Source of the DNA: Catonia carolina
Taxonomy: Eukaryota; Arthropoda; Insecta; Hemiptera; Achilidae
Direction: 5' to 3'
Length of the DNA: 64,000 nt
Assembly (NCBI GenBank): GCA_035578175.1
Contig: JAQMRL010000022.1
Span: forward strand, 5,581,896-5,645,895
Shown: positions 56,100-64,000 of the stretch, piece by piece
Layout: the number at the start of each line of letters is the position of its first letter
How positions within the stretch are numbered: position 1 is the first letter of the stretch
Notes under the pieces: model-generated
Told to the model about the DNA's origin: nothing
The model's input: the letters and a program-made list of their open reading frames with translations, nothing else
Databases searched by the model: none
Program-made: the position numbers and the translations under genes

Positions 56100-56450
56100 G
56101 GCTAATAGAGTTTTCCCTTTTACTCTGTTCAAGCCGGGCTGGGGTTTAATTCAGACAAAAAGTTTCTTAAAATTCTTTTTTTATACCTCTGTCTGGGGAC
56201 CAATAGATATGTGAATTTCTTTAAGTAAAAACTCAGTTATATTTTTAAATATTCTCAATACTTTAGTTTATTTGCTCTTTCAGTTATTTTACAAAAATTC
56301 CTACTATTAAAAGTAAATTGTTTTTAAATTTTTCTATTTTACTTTTGATCACAATGTTTTATTCCAAATTTTTCTTTTACAGTATTTATCTTTAGATTTT
56401 TCTATATTTAATAAAATATAAAATTTAAATTCGTATTAAGAAAATTCAGA
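56100..56450. repeat. Diverged dispersed repeat, copy 2
   Basis: Same-orientation match to 1855-2200, with the landmarks in the same order. Divergence is considerable and small insertions are frequent, so the copies are old. Confidence 0.6.
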
Positions 56451-57904
56451 TATGCAGGAAAGCATTCAGATTGTAACATCTGATTTCAGATTGTTACTTA
56501 TTTTAGGGTTTTGTTGGCGTAGTTTATTGTTTTGGTTTCCATTTACTCGTTTCTACGGGCGACGTTTATTAACTTGCCGTCCGGTGGCGCGCTCTACCTT
56601 TTTTTCTACGAACTGCGTTCGGCCCTCGTGTTGAGCTGCCTCCATGAGCATGACTGGCCACACTCTCTGTCGTAATTTCACCGAGTAAAGTGCAGTAGAT
56701 ATGTAATAATTTTATTACTTGAATTCTATAATTTTAATACTTTTGGAAAAGTATTTCTTCGGCCCAGTTATTAAAATGGGTTGGAGTCCGTGGATGGAAA
56801 CATCCGTTTAATAACCAATCACCATTCATAATCAGCTTTGTACATGGATGTTCGACTCCCGAACATGACAATATTTTCACCTAACCTGTATCCTGTAATT
56901 TGATGTGCGGTGTTTCCTGGTCATTTGATGCCTAGAGTGCTTCTGAATCTAATTTGGATAATTGCTTTCATCAATGATCTTCTTAGATCGGCTCATGCGT
57001 TTGTATTACTGCACAAGTGTGTTAACAACATTTGGTATGTTACACCTTTTATTTCATTATGTGAAGTTTTCTTTCATCGACCTAAAGTGTTTTGTGGCGA
57101 CCGACGCATTTGTTTTTTTTTAAAAAAGGTCAATCGAAATTGAATCCTTTTCAATAACTACATGTTTTGGGCAGGAAAATCTATGATTTGCAACTAACCT
57201 GTTTTAAAAGTATTTCATGTCAATTCATTAACTACAACAGGCAACCAGGAACATTTTACAATTAAATTTAATTTCTTTATTTGCATAATATAATAAAATC
57301 AATTTATTATTTCACTCTCATTTAAGAATCTAATATGAATCTGTGTAATTATTTTTCTTAATATTTTTTTGATAAATTTAAAGTAACATTTGAACCTTTC
57401 ACTATTATTTCTGTTACACCTTACTAAAAAGGTTAAATAACTTTTATTTTTTTATTGTAATTTTTGGGGTACTTCTAAGAATTATAATGATAAAAAATGG
57501 TTTTATAAAAAGCTGCTAGCATGCTAAACAAAATTAATAAAAATAAAAAAAAGTTGGCCAACAATTTAATATGTTCAGTTGTTCTTAGCATGAACATACA
57601 TATAGTTAATATTTATTGTTTGCTAAAAATCAAAATTTAACACAGAAAATATCTAGTCTGGACCTAACTTGTAATAAAACATTCAGTCATTTAAGGTTGT
57701 ACTATATTGTACCTTCCTGGTATTTAATTCTATATTTATTTCTTGTTGTTAATTAAATTTTTTTTTACTACTTACTATAACTGATTTATTTCATTCATGC
57801 AACGATTTCCCGTGTGTTTGTTTTTGTGCTTCCTTAATTGTTTTGTTAACACCCTGCCCGACCTATCGCTTTATTTTTTTTTGCCGTATGTGTTACCGGC
57901 GGCG
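56451..57904. other. AT-rich, host-like stretch
   Basis: A moderately GC-rich patch at about 56510-56650 is followed by AT-rich DNA. Open frames at 56452-56634 and 56910-57143 have no protein-like pattern I can support. No viral gene was found. Confidence 0.4.
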
Positions 57905-58025
57905 ATAGGGGTGTTACAGATAGATAACTGGTCAAGCAGTCAGGGCATCGAAACAATTTTATACTATTTTTTACAGTATATAACTATTTTCTTTAAATTT
58001 TCTACTTACTTAAAATAAATTTTAA
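57905..58025 (-). repeat. Single inverted repeat unit
   Basis: One partial unit of the same array in the right-hand orientation: GATAACTGGTCAAGCAGTCAGG, then CATCGA and the AT-rich half ending in TACTTAAAATAAATT. Confidence 0.65.
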
Positions 58026-58206
58026 TGTTTAGCATTTTATTTTAAGTCGTTTGTTTTAGAAACATTTGATTTAAACGTTTGATTTAGAATTATTTTAATT
58101 TAATTTAGGTTAATTATTTTCATTATTAGTTATGATTATTTAAATGGTTAAATTATTTATTTATATTATACAAATTTTTGTTTTCCTGATTCATCTTTAA
58201 TTAAAG

Positions 58207-58374
58207 TTTTTTTTTTTTGGTTTAACGTCCGACTGTTCTGCAATTACTGTTAATGCAGACGGTGAAGTATGAAATGATATTTTGTAACGTATAAAAAACG
58301 CCGTGCCTGAATGGGATTCGAACCCAAGACCGCATGATGAGAGGCGAGCACGTTACCAACTGCGCCAATGCGGC
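58207..58374 (-). mobile_element. tRNA-derived SINE
   Basis: On the minus strand the element begins with a tRNA-like head (58374-58303) with a good A box (TGGCGCAGTTGG) and a perfect B box (GGTTCGAATCC), continues for about 80 bases of body and ends in GTCGGACGTTAAACC followed by A12. Acceptor and anticodon stems are mismatched, so it is not a working tRNA; the CAT at the anticodon place suggests a Met tRNA ancestor. The tail word recurs at 58683-58700 (same strand) and, on the plus strand, at 61423-61448. This is host retroposon DNA. Confidence 0.8.
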
Positions 58375-58914
58375 CGGCAATTAAATTTTGGTATTTACCT
58401 TCTGGTGTATTTATTTATAATTTTATATTTTTTTCTTACTATTTAGCTTGGAATATTTAGATTTTATTTAAGATAACTAAAATTAAATTGAAATTATACT
58501 TTTTTGATTATTAGTTTTGTTTATTTAAAATTATTTTCGATCTAGATTAGTGAATTCAATTTTCATTAGATCTCATGTTTGTTACTGCTGCTGTTTATTA
58601 AAAAAGTAAAATTGGATGTCCATTTAAATTTTTCGTTTATGTTTTATAATATTTTATGTTAAATAATTTAAGTTTCTTTCTTTTGGTTTAACGTCCGACT
58701 GTTAAGTTTCGTTAATTAATACTAGAATTTGTCTTTGTAATATCATCATTCTTAGAAAACCCATTACAGCTCTATATATATGTTTTCTGGGTTATGCTTT
58801 ACATAGATTCAGAGATATTAATTACATCCTTTTCAGATGTGTATTTAGAATTGTGAATATTTTTTTTTGTGATTATTTTACTATATAACTTGGTGGTTGA
58901 CACTGTTTTTCATG

Positions 58915-59130
58915 TTCCCCAATCAATTAGTCAAATAACCAATCAGGTAAACAGATAGCTGTCAGAAAGCAATAAGGTAGTCAGATAACCAATCAGACAG
59001 TCATTCATAACCAGTCAGGCGGACAGGTAGTAGTCAGAAAGCAATCAGCTAGTCAAATTATTAGTCAGATGATCAGTCAGAATGGCAGTCAGGCAGTAAG
59101 GTAGTCAGCCAGACAGAACAAGATAACCAA
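58915..59130 (-). repeat. Short inverted-orientation CAGTCAG array
   Basis: Irregular CAGTCAGATAACCAAT-type words with AGGTAGTC linkers, the reverse complement of the left-array words, ending just before the RING-finger gene. Confidence 0.7.
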
Positions 59131-59297
59131 TCACAAAGCAGTATTTTTTATATATAAATACAACTCTATCAATCTATCTACCCTAATTTTTTTCCAACAT
59201 CTACCAATAAGAAATATTATTAAAAAGTAATTAAGCATATATGTGTTTATACATAAATTTATTTCACCGAATACTTACAAGAAAACAATATATAAAA

Positions 59298-59498
59298 ATG
59301 CACTTGTCAGGTGTTGTCATTAAAAAAATTAAAAAAGAAACAGTATTTTTCAGTAATAGGGTAGTTGGCGAATGTTTCATTTGTTGTAGAAAAAATTCAG
59401 TGCTTACTCACATGTATTATTGTGGCCATCTGCTTTGTCACGATTGTAAAAATAATTGCAGCCTTAAATGCTTTTTATGTAGAGCGAAATCGTTCTAA
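59298..59498 (+). CDS. RING-finger protein
   Basis: A 66-residue protein started at the ATG in TATATAAAAATG. A compact RING motif fills its second half: C-F-I-C near 26-29, C-G-H near 42-44, C-x-x-C near 47-50, and C-F-L-C near 58-61, with a C3HC4-like order. RING domains mostly act as ubiquitin ligases, and in baculoviruses appear in IAP, IE-0/1-associated and PE38 proteins. This one is a RING alone without BIR domains. It overlaps the convergent gene by four bases. Confidence 0.7.
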   Translation: MHLSGVVIKKIKKETVFFSNRVVGECFICCRKNSVLTHMYYCGHLLCHDCKNNCSLKCFLCRAKSF

Positions 59499-60217
59499 TC
59501 CATGAACTCGTCTATAGCCACATAGAAATGCCACAAAGTGAGATAAGCTTGAACAGTACGTTTGAATGTGTTGTGTAGAATTCTTTCTGCAATGCTTGTG
59601 AGAAGTGGATCATCATAGTTCGGCAGATCAGATATCTTGTTGGATATGCGCGTTCGAATAACAACTCGGAAATCCGCAATCGATATGTCGTAGAGAAAAG
59701 CAAAAGTGCTCACTAGTAAACGGTTATGGAAGTTGAAGCTACATTCTTGGACGAAGTCATACAGTAGACTGTTCAGCTCACTCCGGCTCTTCGTGAGGTT
59801 AACGCTATAAAAGTTCAACTCTTCACATTTTTCATCACGACCGTTGATCACCTTCGTGTCCAAATTCTCATAGTTCGACTCGTAGTACATCAGCTCATCG
59901 TAAAAATATCGGGTTCTGTTCAAAATGGTTTCCACCTTCCATTTGTCGCCGAAGAGTTCTCCATATATTCCGGCCAATGTTTGAAACAGCATTTTCTTAT
60001 CTATATTTTCTTTGCTGGCGAAGTATACCACCGACGAAACAAGCCAGACAAAATACCTCGGACAGGATTTGAAGTTGAATCGATTCGCATTGTTGTTTAA
60101 TTGGTCAACAAAAGCTGTGAAATTAAGAGGAGTATTGCCGCCGGAGTTATCGAGGTTTACATCAGTCATATTGTCTTCTGATTTTTCAATAGTAACTGCT
60201 TCATCGGCTTCTCTCAT
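59495..60217 (-). CDS. Paralogue pair protein 1, unknown
   Basis: A 240-residue helical protein, related to the neighbour at 60270-60983: both have an S-F-(N/D)-F-x-(N/D)-RL-x-x-(S/A)T-(F/Y)-A element (near residue 160 here) followed by a similar helix. The N-terminal 30 residues are acidic and variable. A G-D-K-W element near 93-96 echoes the G-(S/D)-(K/N)-W elements of the 11683-13473 protein. TATA promoter upstream. Function unknown. Confidence 0.7.
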   Translation of the reverse strand: MREADEAVTIEKSEDNMTDVNLDNSGGNTPLNFTAFVDQLNNNANRFNFKSCPRYFVWLVSSVVYFASKENIDKKMLFQTLAGIYGELFGDKWKVETILNRTRYFYDELMYYESNYENLDTKVINGRDEKCEELNFYSVNLTKSRSELNSLLYDFVQECSFNFHNRLLVSTFAFLYDISIADFRVVIRTRISNKISDLPNYDDPLLTSIAERILHNTFKRTVQAYLTLWHFYVAIDEFMD

Positions 60218-60263
60218 CTCGGTTTTATGTGATTTTGAAGATTGGTGGAAAATGGTCCAGGAT

Positions 60264-60280
60264 ACTCTCTTATATACTAC
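60264..60280 (-). promoter_or_regulatory. TATA box of paralogue 1
   Basis: AGTATATAAGAG on the minus strand, about 50 bases before the ATG at 60217. It lies in the end of the upstream paralogue gene. Confidence 0.45.
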
Positions 60281-60983
60281 TTACTCTCTGGTATTTTAGT
60301 ATATTTGCGATCGTATTGTGATAAATTATCACCTCTTTATACAAACCCATTGTTAAAAATTCGGTGTTATCAACGACCGATAACGAAATAATTTTTAATA
60401 CTGCGTCGGGAGTATTATTACTAATTTCGCTTTTTCGTTTCGCCAGCGCCTTGGTCAGACACTGCTTAAACACTCCTGTTGGTATAGCATGTTTAATGGC
60501 GTACGTAGCAGTAGCTAGTCGGTCGGCAAAATCGAAAGAAGATGTGTGACATATTTCACATAATTGTTCGTGAGTGTTTTTAATATCAGCGTCTAGAAAT
60601 AATTTCTCGAACAGTGGAGCGTTGTTTTCTTTTAACTTAACATTTTCACCTTCAAAATTGTTCAGTAACCGCTTCGCCAATACGTCAAAAAATATTCTAG
60701 TGTTTTTCTTCAACCTGTAAATGATTTTCGATTTTTTGTGGAATCGCCTTTCAAAAACCGCATTTACTATATCGGTAGCGATTTTTTGAAGAGGCACGTT
60801 AGCTTTTACACCAAAATACACAATCACCAAAATCTCGTGGGTTAGAAATCGTGGGGTGTAAAGCAAACTCGTCCAGTTTTCATTCCTACAAGATACGGCG
60901 GCAAGTACCTTTTCGTAATCCATCATCAGGTTGGTTGTGTCTAATCCTTCTTGAACAATCTCCATGATATCGTTGCAGTACAT
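60270..60983 (-). CDS. Paralogue pair protein 2, unknown
   Basis: A 237-residue relative of the 59495-60217 protein, with the matching S-F-D-F-A-D-RL-A-T-A-T-Y-A element near 158-170. Start at 60983 or at the in-frame ATG six codons later. A CTATATAAAA box lies close upstream. The pair is a tandem duplication, both copies intact. Confidence 0.7.
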   Translation of the reverse strand: MYCNDIMEIVQEGLDTTNLMMDYEKVLAAVSCRNENWTSLLYTPRFLTHEILVIVYFGVKANVPLQKIATDIVNAVFERRFHKKSKIIYRLKKNTRIFFDVLAKRLLNNFEGENVKLKENNAPLFEKLFLDADIKNTHEQLCEICHTSSFDFADRLATATYAIKHAIPTGVFKQCLTKALAKRKSEISNNTPDAVLKIISLSVVDNTEFLTMGLYKEVIIYHNTIANILKYQRVSSI

Positions 60984-61355
60984 TTATATACTCTGTTTTT
61001 ATATAGAAGCCATGAAGACGACCTTGTGCGACGCTGCGCAGATCAACTCGATTGGAATATTTTAGTGTCTCACCGCTCCATCAGCGAAAAAATTATTCAA
61101 GAATACGAAGAGCGAATAGATTTTAATCTACTGTGCGCAAATTACTACGATCTATCGATACGTTTTCTTAAACACTATAGAAAAAACGGTGTTTTGAATT
61201 GGAGATTGTTTTCTTTACATTACAATTTGACGACCACTTTTTTGGATGTATTTCACGAGGATATAGATCATTCAATTGTTTATGCTCGCTTGGATGATGA
61301 TGAAGAACAGTTGAGTCTGGTTCCCAAAAGGCTGTTGAGGCTATATTCGTTTTAA
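60951..61355 (+). pseudogene. Repeat protein without an in-frame start
   Basis: The open frame encodes three or four repeats of about 21 residues with a (L/I)-(D/N)-(W/F/H)-x-(L/I)-x-x-x-(Y/H) core, similar to repeats in large amoeba-virus proteins. It contains no ATG in frame anywhere. An ATG at 61012, in a suitable leader context, is one base out of frame with it, so a small indel right after the start codon is likely. A TATA-like element lies near 60982-60990 and 61000-61005. Confidence 0.5.
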
Positions 61356-61774
61356 AAGTATATGGTATAGCTCAAAACACTATAAATAATTTTGGTACAT
61401 TCGAATTACTATATTGCAGAAGAGTCGGACATTAAACCAAAAAAAAAGAAGATTTACTATAATCTATATACCGCTAATTTCTGTTTTTAATCGAAATAGT
61501 CGGAACTATGGTTTATTTATCTGACAGACAAATAAAAAAAAATCGATAATTTTTATAATAAAATTTTATAGCAAAAGTTAGGACTTAAAATATAATACTA
61601 ACTCGATACGAAATAATGGTGGGGAGTTGATACAATAAAAACAAATCATGCTTAATAATGAATCGAACGAAACAACTCAGATATAGTAGTGGTTGTTATA
61701 CTATCATATTATTGAGTAATATAATGGTGTAATAACAACTTTCCAACCAAAAAATTAAAACATTAAAAAAGAGA
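61356..61774. other. Spacer with a SINE tail fragment
   Basis: At 61423-61448 GTCGGACATTAAACC followed by A9 matches the tail of the SINE at 58207-58374, on the opposite strand. The rest is AT-rich with no gene. Confidence 0.5.
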
Positions 61775-62140
61775 ATGAAAATTCGTTCTAAAAGAATTTG
61801 TTTTGAAAATAAGAAGTTCAACAGTTACACCGAGTTACGGGCGTATATTATGTTGAAACAAGTTCTTGGGCCAGACGTAAACATACTGGTAAATACAAAA
61901 TTACCAAACTCGAGACGAGAATTGGACTTCTTTATCCCCGCCTACAATACTGGAATCGAAATACAGGGTCCGACACATCATTCGAATTTCAAAAACATTG
62001 AAAATGACGTTGAGAAATATTTGTTTTGTATAAAACTTGGAATTATTATTATATATATACCAGTAAATTTGATAACGAAAAAATTCTTTAATAAAATAAA
62101 AAATGATATTGCCAAAAATTATTTTAAAGAGGTCAGCTGA
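61775..62140 (+). CDS. PD-(D/E)XK-like nuclease, small
   Basis: A 121-residue protein. R-R-E-L-D-F-F-I-P followed by G-I-E-I-Q-G-P-x-H-H near 48-70 gives the D-x(n)-E-x-Q core of restriction-like nucleases, close to very-short-patch-repair and DUF559-type enzymes. The first 45 residues (Y-T-E-L-R-A-Y near 18-24) give the usual first helix. The C-terminal I-I-I-Y-I-P-V-N strand is also in place. I cannot tell repair from mobile-element use. It overlaps the next gene by 38 bases. Confidence 0.6.
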   Translation: MKIRSKRICFENKKFNSYTELRAYIMLKQVLGPDVNILVNTKLPNSRRELDFFIPAYNTGIEIQGPTHHSNFKNIENDVEKYLFCIKLGIIIIYIPVNLITKKFFNKIKNDIAKNYFKEVS

Positions 62141-62375
62141 ATTTGAATCGACAACTGCAAAAACTAACAGTGATGACAACGATTTCACAACAACGAAAGC
62201 CCTGTTCGGTTCTGTGGCATTTAATATCGGGCTGATATTTACCACTACATGTCTTCGAATTTTAAATGTGGATATATTTATTGTAACAATAATATGTTTT
62301 TTTCTTCTACTCATTTACGTTATAAGTTTCAAGAAAATAATAATTCCTCTTATGGATAAGATATTAATTAAATAG
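62103..62375 (+). CDS. Two-span membrane protein
   Basis: A 90-residue protein starting in ATAAAAAATG within the end of the nuclease gene. Hydrophilic N-terminal 30 residues, spans at about 35-52 and 57-75, then a basic end. Not recognised. Confidence 0.6.
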   Translation: MILPKIILKRSAEFESTTAKTNSDDNDFTTTKALFGSVAFNIGLIFTTTCLRILNVDIFIVTIICFFLLLIYVISFKKIIIPLMDKILIK

Positions 62376-62408
62376 TTCTGTCGGCAGTCATATAAGTTCA
62401 CTATACAA

Positions 62409-63134
62409 ATGGAACATGAAATAAGGCGTTCGCGCATATTCTCGAAATCGCTGAAGGTCAGTCTACCGCCTTCTCAACGAAACGAATATATTGTTTTCCA
62501 TAAGGATATCCGCTGTAATCTAACCAGGAAAATTGTTGAACGAAAAGAAAAACTTATCAAGGAATATATCTGTTTGGATAACAAGAGAATCGAGCTATGC
62601 TACAAATCAAAAGAGACACCGCTATCGACATATGATAATTTTTTGATACAGCTCGTCACTTTGTGTGTGAAGAAAATATACTACCAACAAAAAAATTTAA
62701 TTTTATATTCGCTACATTACTTGGATAATCTTATAACTTCTTATAATAGACTTTATTGTGAATTGGAAGAACCTTTTAAAGAATACGAAAAATTCAAAGA
62801 CTTATCCTTATTATACGATCTACACACGGAATTAATTGCCGAAACCATGGACAAAGTTGTCGAATCTTCCCTACCACCAGTTAAAGTATTGCACAAGACG
62901 TCTGGGAAATTTTTGGATCTTACCCATTATAGAGAGGGTATGTTTTGTGATGCGGATGGCGTAATATATTTTACATCGACTACACAGAATGATTATGAAG
63001 TGAATGCGGTTTATGAGTGTATTTTCCTATGTGAAAGATCGAAAACAATTAAACCGTTGAGGCGGCATTTTGATAATTTTTCAGCTAACACAAATTATAC
63101 TGTATGCAATATATTATCAATCGGTTATTTATAA
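62409..63134 (+). CDS. Unknown protein, 241 residues
   Basis: Starts at the first ATG after a CAGTCATATAAGTTCAC leader, an early-type context. Mixed helical with a basic start (R-R-S-R-I near 6-10). Cys-containing C-terminal part. No family recognised. Confidence 0.65.
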   Translation: MEHEIRRSRIFSKSLKVSLPPSQRNEYIVFHKDIRCNLTRKIVERKEKLIKEYICLDNKRIELCYKSKETPLSTYDNFLIQLVTLCVKKIYYQQKNLILYSLHYLDNLITSYNRLYCELEEPFKEYEKFKDLSLLYDLHTELIAETMDKVVESSLPPVKVLHKTSGKFLDLTHYREGMFCDADGVIYFTSTTQNDYEVNAVYECIFLCERSKTIKPLRRHFDNFSANTNYTVCNILSIGYL

Positions 63135-63179
63135 CGAGGAGATAGATACAACAGTAAAACAGTAATATAATCGGCAGCC

Positions 63180-63334
63180 ATGATTATAAACTTTCAGTAC
63201 TTCAAATGCAATTCGGGAAAGAACTGACAATATTGGACTTAACTACGGGTCGTTCCGCATCTTGGATTTTTAAAGCACCATACGGTATACATACTCTGGC
63301 CTATCCAATGAGAAGAACAATATATCGACATTAA
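63180..63334 (+). pseudogene. Broken, shortened relative of the 36703 protein
   Basis: ATG at 63180 after GGCAGCC opens 15 codons to a TGA at 63225-63227. A second frame, one base out, is open from 63206 to TAA 63332-63334 and carries E-L-T-I-L-D-L, W-I-F-K-A-P-Y and M-R-R elements that align with K-E-L-A-I-I, F-L-F-K-P-P-F and M-R-R of the 36703-37254 protein. So one indel near 63218-63224 plus a stop after about 50 residues have disabled this copy. The missing C-terminal two thirds is not seen downstream. Confidence 0.6.
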
Positions 63335-64000
63335 TACTGACGTAACAGAAAAGATAAAAAATAGGTTAATTTCGTTTTAATTGTGTCTACAATGATGGAT
63401 TGATATTAGAGTAAAATTAGAATTTCCGACTGCACACCCTTGTCAAAAGTTCAACATATGCCGCTGGTAGTAACTCCATAACACTAGTTCATGTCTGTGA
63501 TGACTGATTTACTTTTCTCAAATTATTTGAAACAACTCATGTCTTATTTTTATGTTGTCGATCGTTTCCATAACCATTGAACGTCTCAAACTTTCCAGTT
63601 TTTGGTGGTCTAAATTATTGTAAACCCACCATTTTATGTTGATCGTGTTTTGATAAAAACTGTATGAGTTTTCGTATTTTTTGCAGCTTAAATTCAAGAA
63701 TAATTTAACACTTATTACTAAGATCTATTAGGGTATGAGCAATAAATATTAGAAAAACTTTTGGTAAAAATAATAATTATTTATTATACATTATAAAGTT
63801 TTTTAAATAATATTATTTACAATACGTTATGCACTATAAATAACAAACATTAATTCTGCTATACATACTACCGTAAAATTGATAATTAAAAATGAATAAT
63901 AAACTATTTAAAATATATAATAAATTATTGACAAAATAAGCATGAATAATTCGCATTTAATTTAATTAACTACTCAGAAAATAAACACGTGTCCGACAGG
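63335..64000. other. AT-rich right edge
   Basis: No gene, repeat unit or RNA was recognised in the last 665 bases. Confidence 0.5.

Noticed and set aside
58303..58374. Functional tRNA gene
   Set aside because: Promoter boxes are good but acceptor and anticodon stems have several mismatches, and a body and poly-A tail follow; it is a SINE head.

Overview
The window reads as a large block of an arthropod double-stranded DNA virus genome of the baculovirus/nudivirus/hytrosavirus kind (class Naldaviricetes, order Lefavirales). The evidence is a set of lineage hallmark genes: P74/PIF-0, PIF-3, PIF-5/ODV-E56, VP91/PIF-8, a further PIF-type cysteine-rich protein, the P33 (Ac92) sulfhydryl oxidase, the 38K HAD-fold protein, LEF-5 with its TFIIS-like zinc ribbon, and FEN-1. 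Other genes deal with nucleotides (deoxynucleoside kinase, dUTPase). DNA polymerase, helicase, LEF-4/8/9 and PIF-1 are not seen and would have to lie elsewhere.

The block does not look like a clean free virus. Several genes carry in-frame stops or frame breaks (25.1-25.3, 26.8-27.6, 27.6-27.9, 39.1, 52.7-53.2, 61.0 and 63.2 kb). A gene with a GT-AG intron and a MADF domain lies at 39.7-41.3 kb, and a tRNA-derived SINE lies at 58.2-58.4 kb. Long AT-rich repeat-filled tracts sit at both ends. I infer a partly decayed endogenous copy in an arthropod chromosome; a free virus carrying host DNA, or assembly errors, are the alternatives.

Layout: 0-6.4 kb holds a repeat array with units near 280-297 bp; 6.4-9 kb a nucleotide-metabolism and phospholipase A2 cluster; 9.4-14.1 kb three likely related coiled-coil or helical proteins; 14-24.5 kb a CHC2 zinc-finger protein, 38K, PIF-5, a PIF-type protein, two tandem 500-residue paralogues, a P6.9-like basic protein and P33; 25.6-26.6 kb six tiny single-span membrane proteins; 27-32 kb LEF-5, FEN-1 and unknowns; 32.5-39.4 kb P74, PIF-3, a Nudix gene and membrane proteins; 39.6-45.6 kb host-like and repetitive DNA with a large inverted repeat; 45.7-54.6 kb a Polinton-type DDE integrase, VP91 and unknowns; 54.9-59.2 kb repeats in the opposite orientation to the left array and a SINE; 59.3-63.3 kb a RING protein, two paralogues, a PD-(D/E)XK-like nuclease and fragments.

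Two start-site contexts recur. Structural-type genes start directly at a run of the form TTAAAAAATG, probably a late promoter. Metabolic and family genes often have a TATA box about 25-30 bases before an arthropod-type initiator, probably early promoters. The PIF proteins together would form the envelope entry complex for midgut infection; P33, 38K and the P6.9-like protein would act in virion assembly; LEF-5 in virus-encoded transcription; FEN-1, dUTPase and the kinase in DNA synthesis. The DDE integrase, the parvovirus/Polinton-type phospholipase A2 and a stand-alone CHC2 zinc finger are unexpected company for these core genes.
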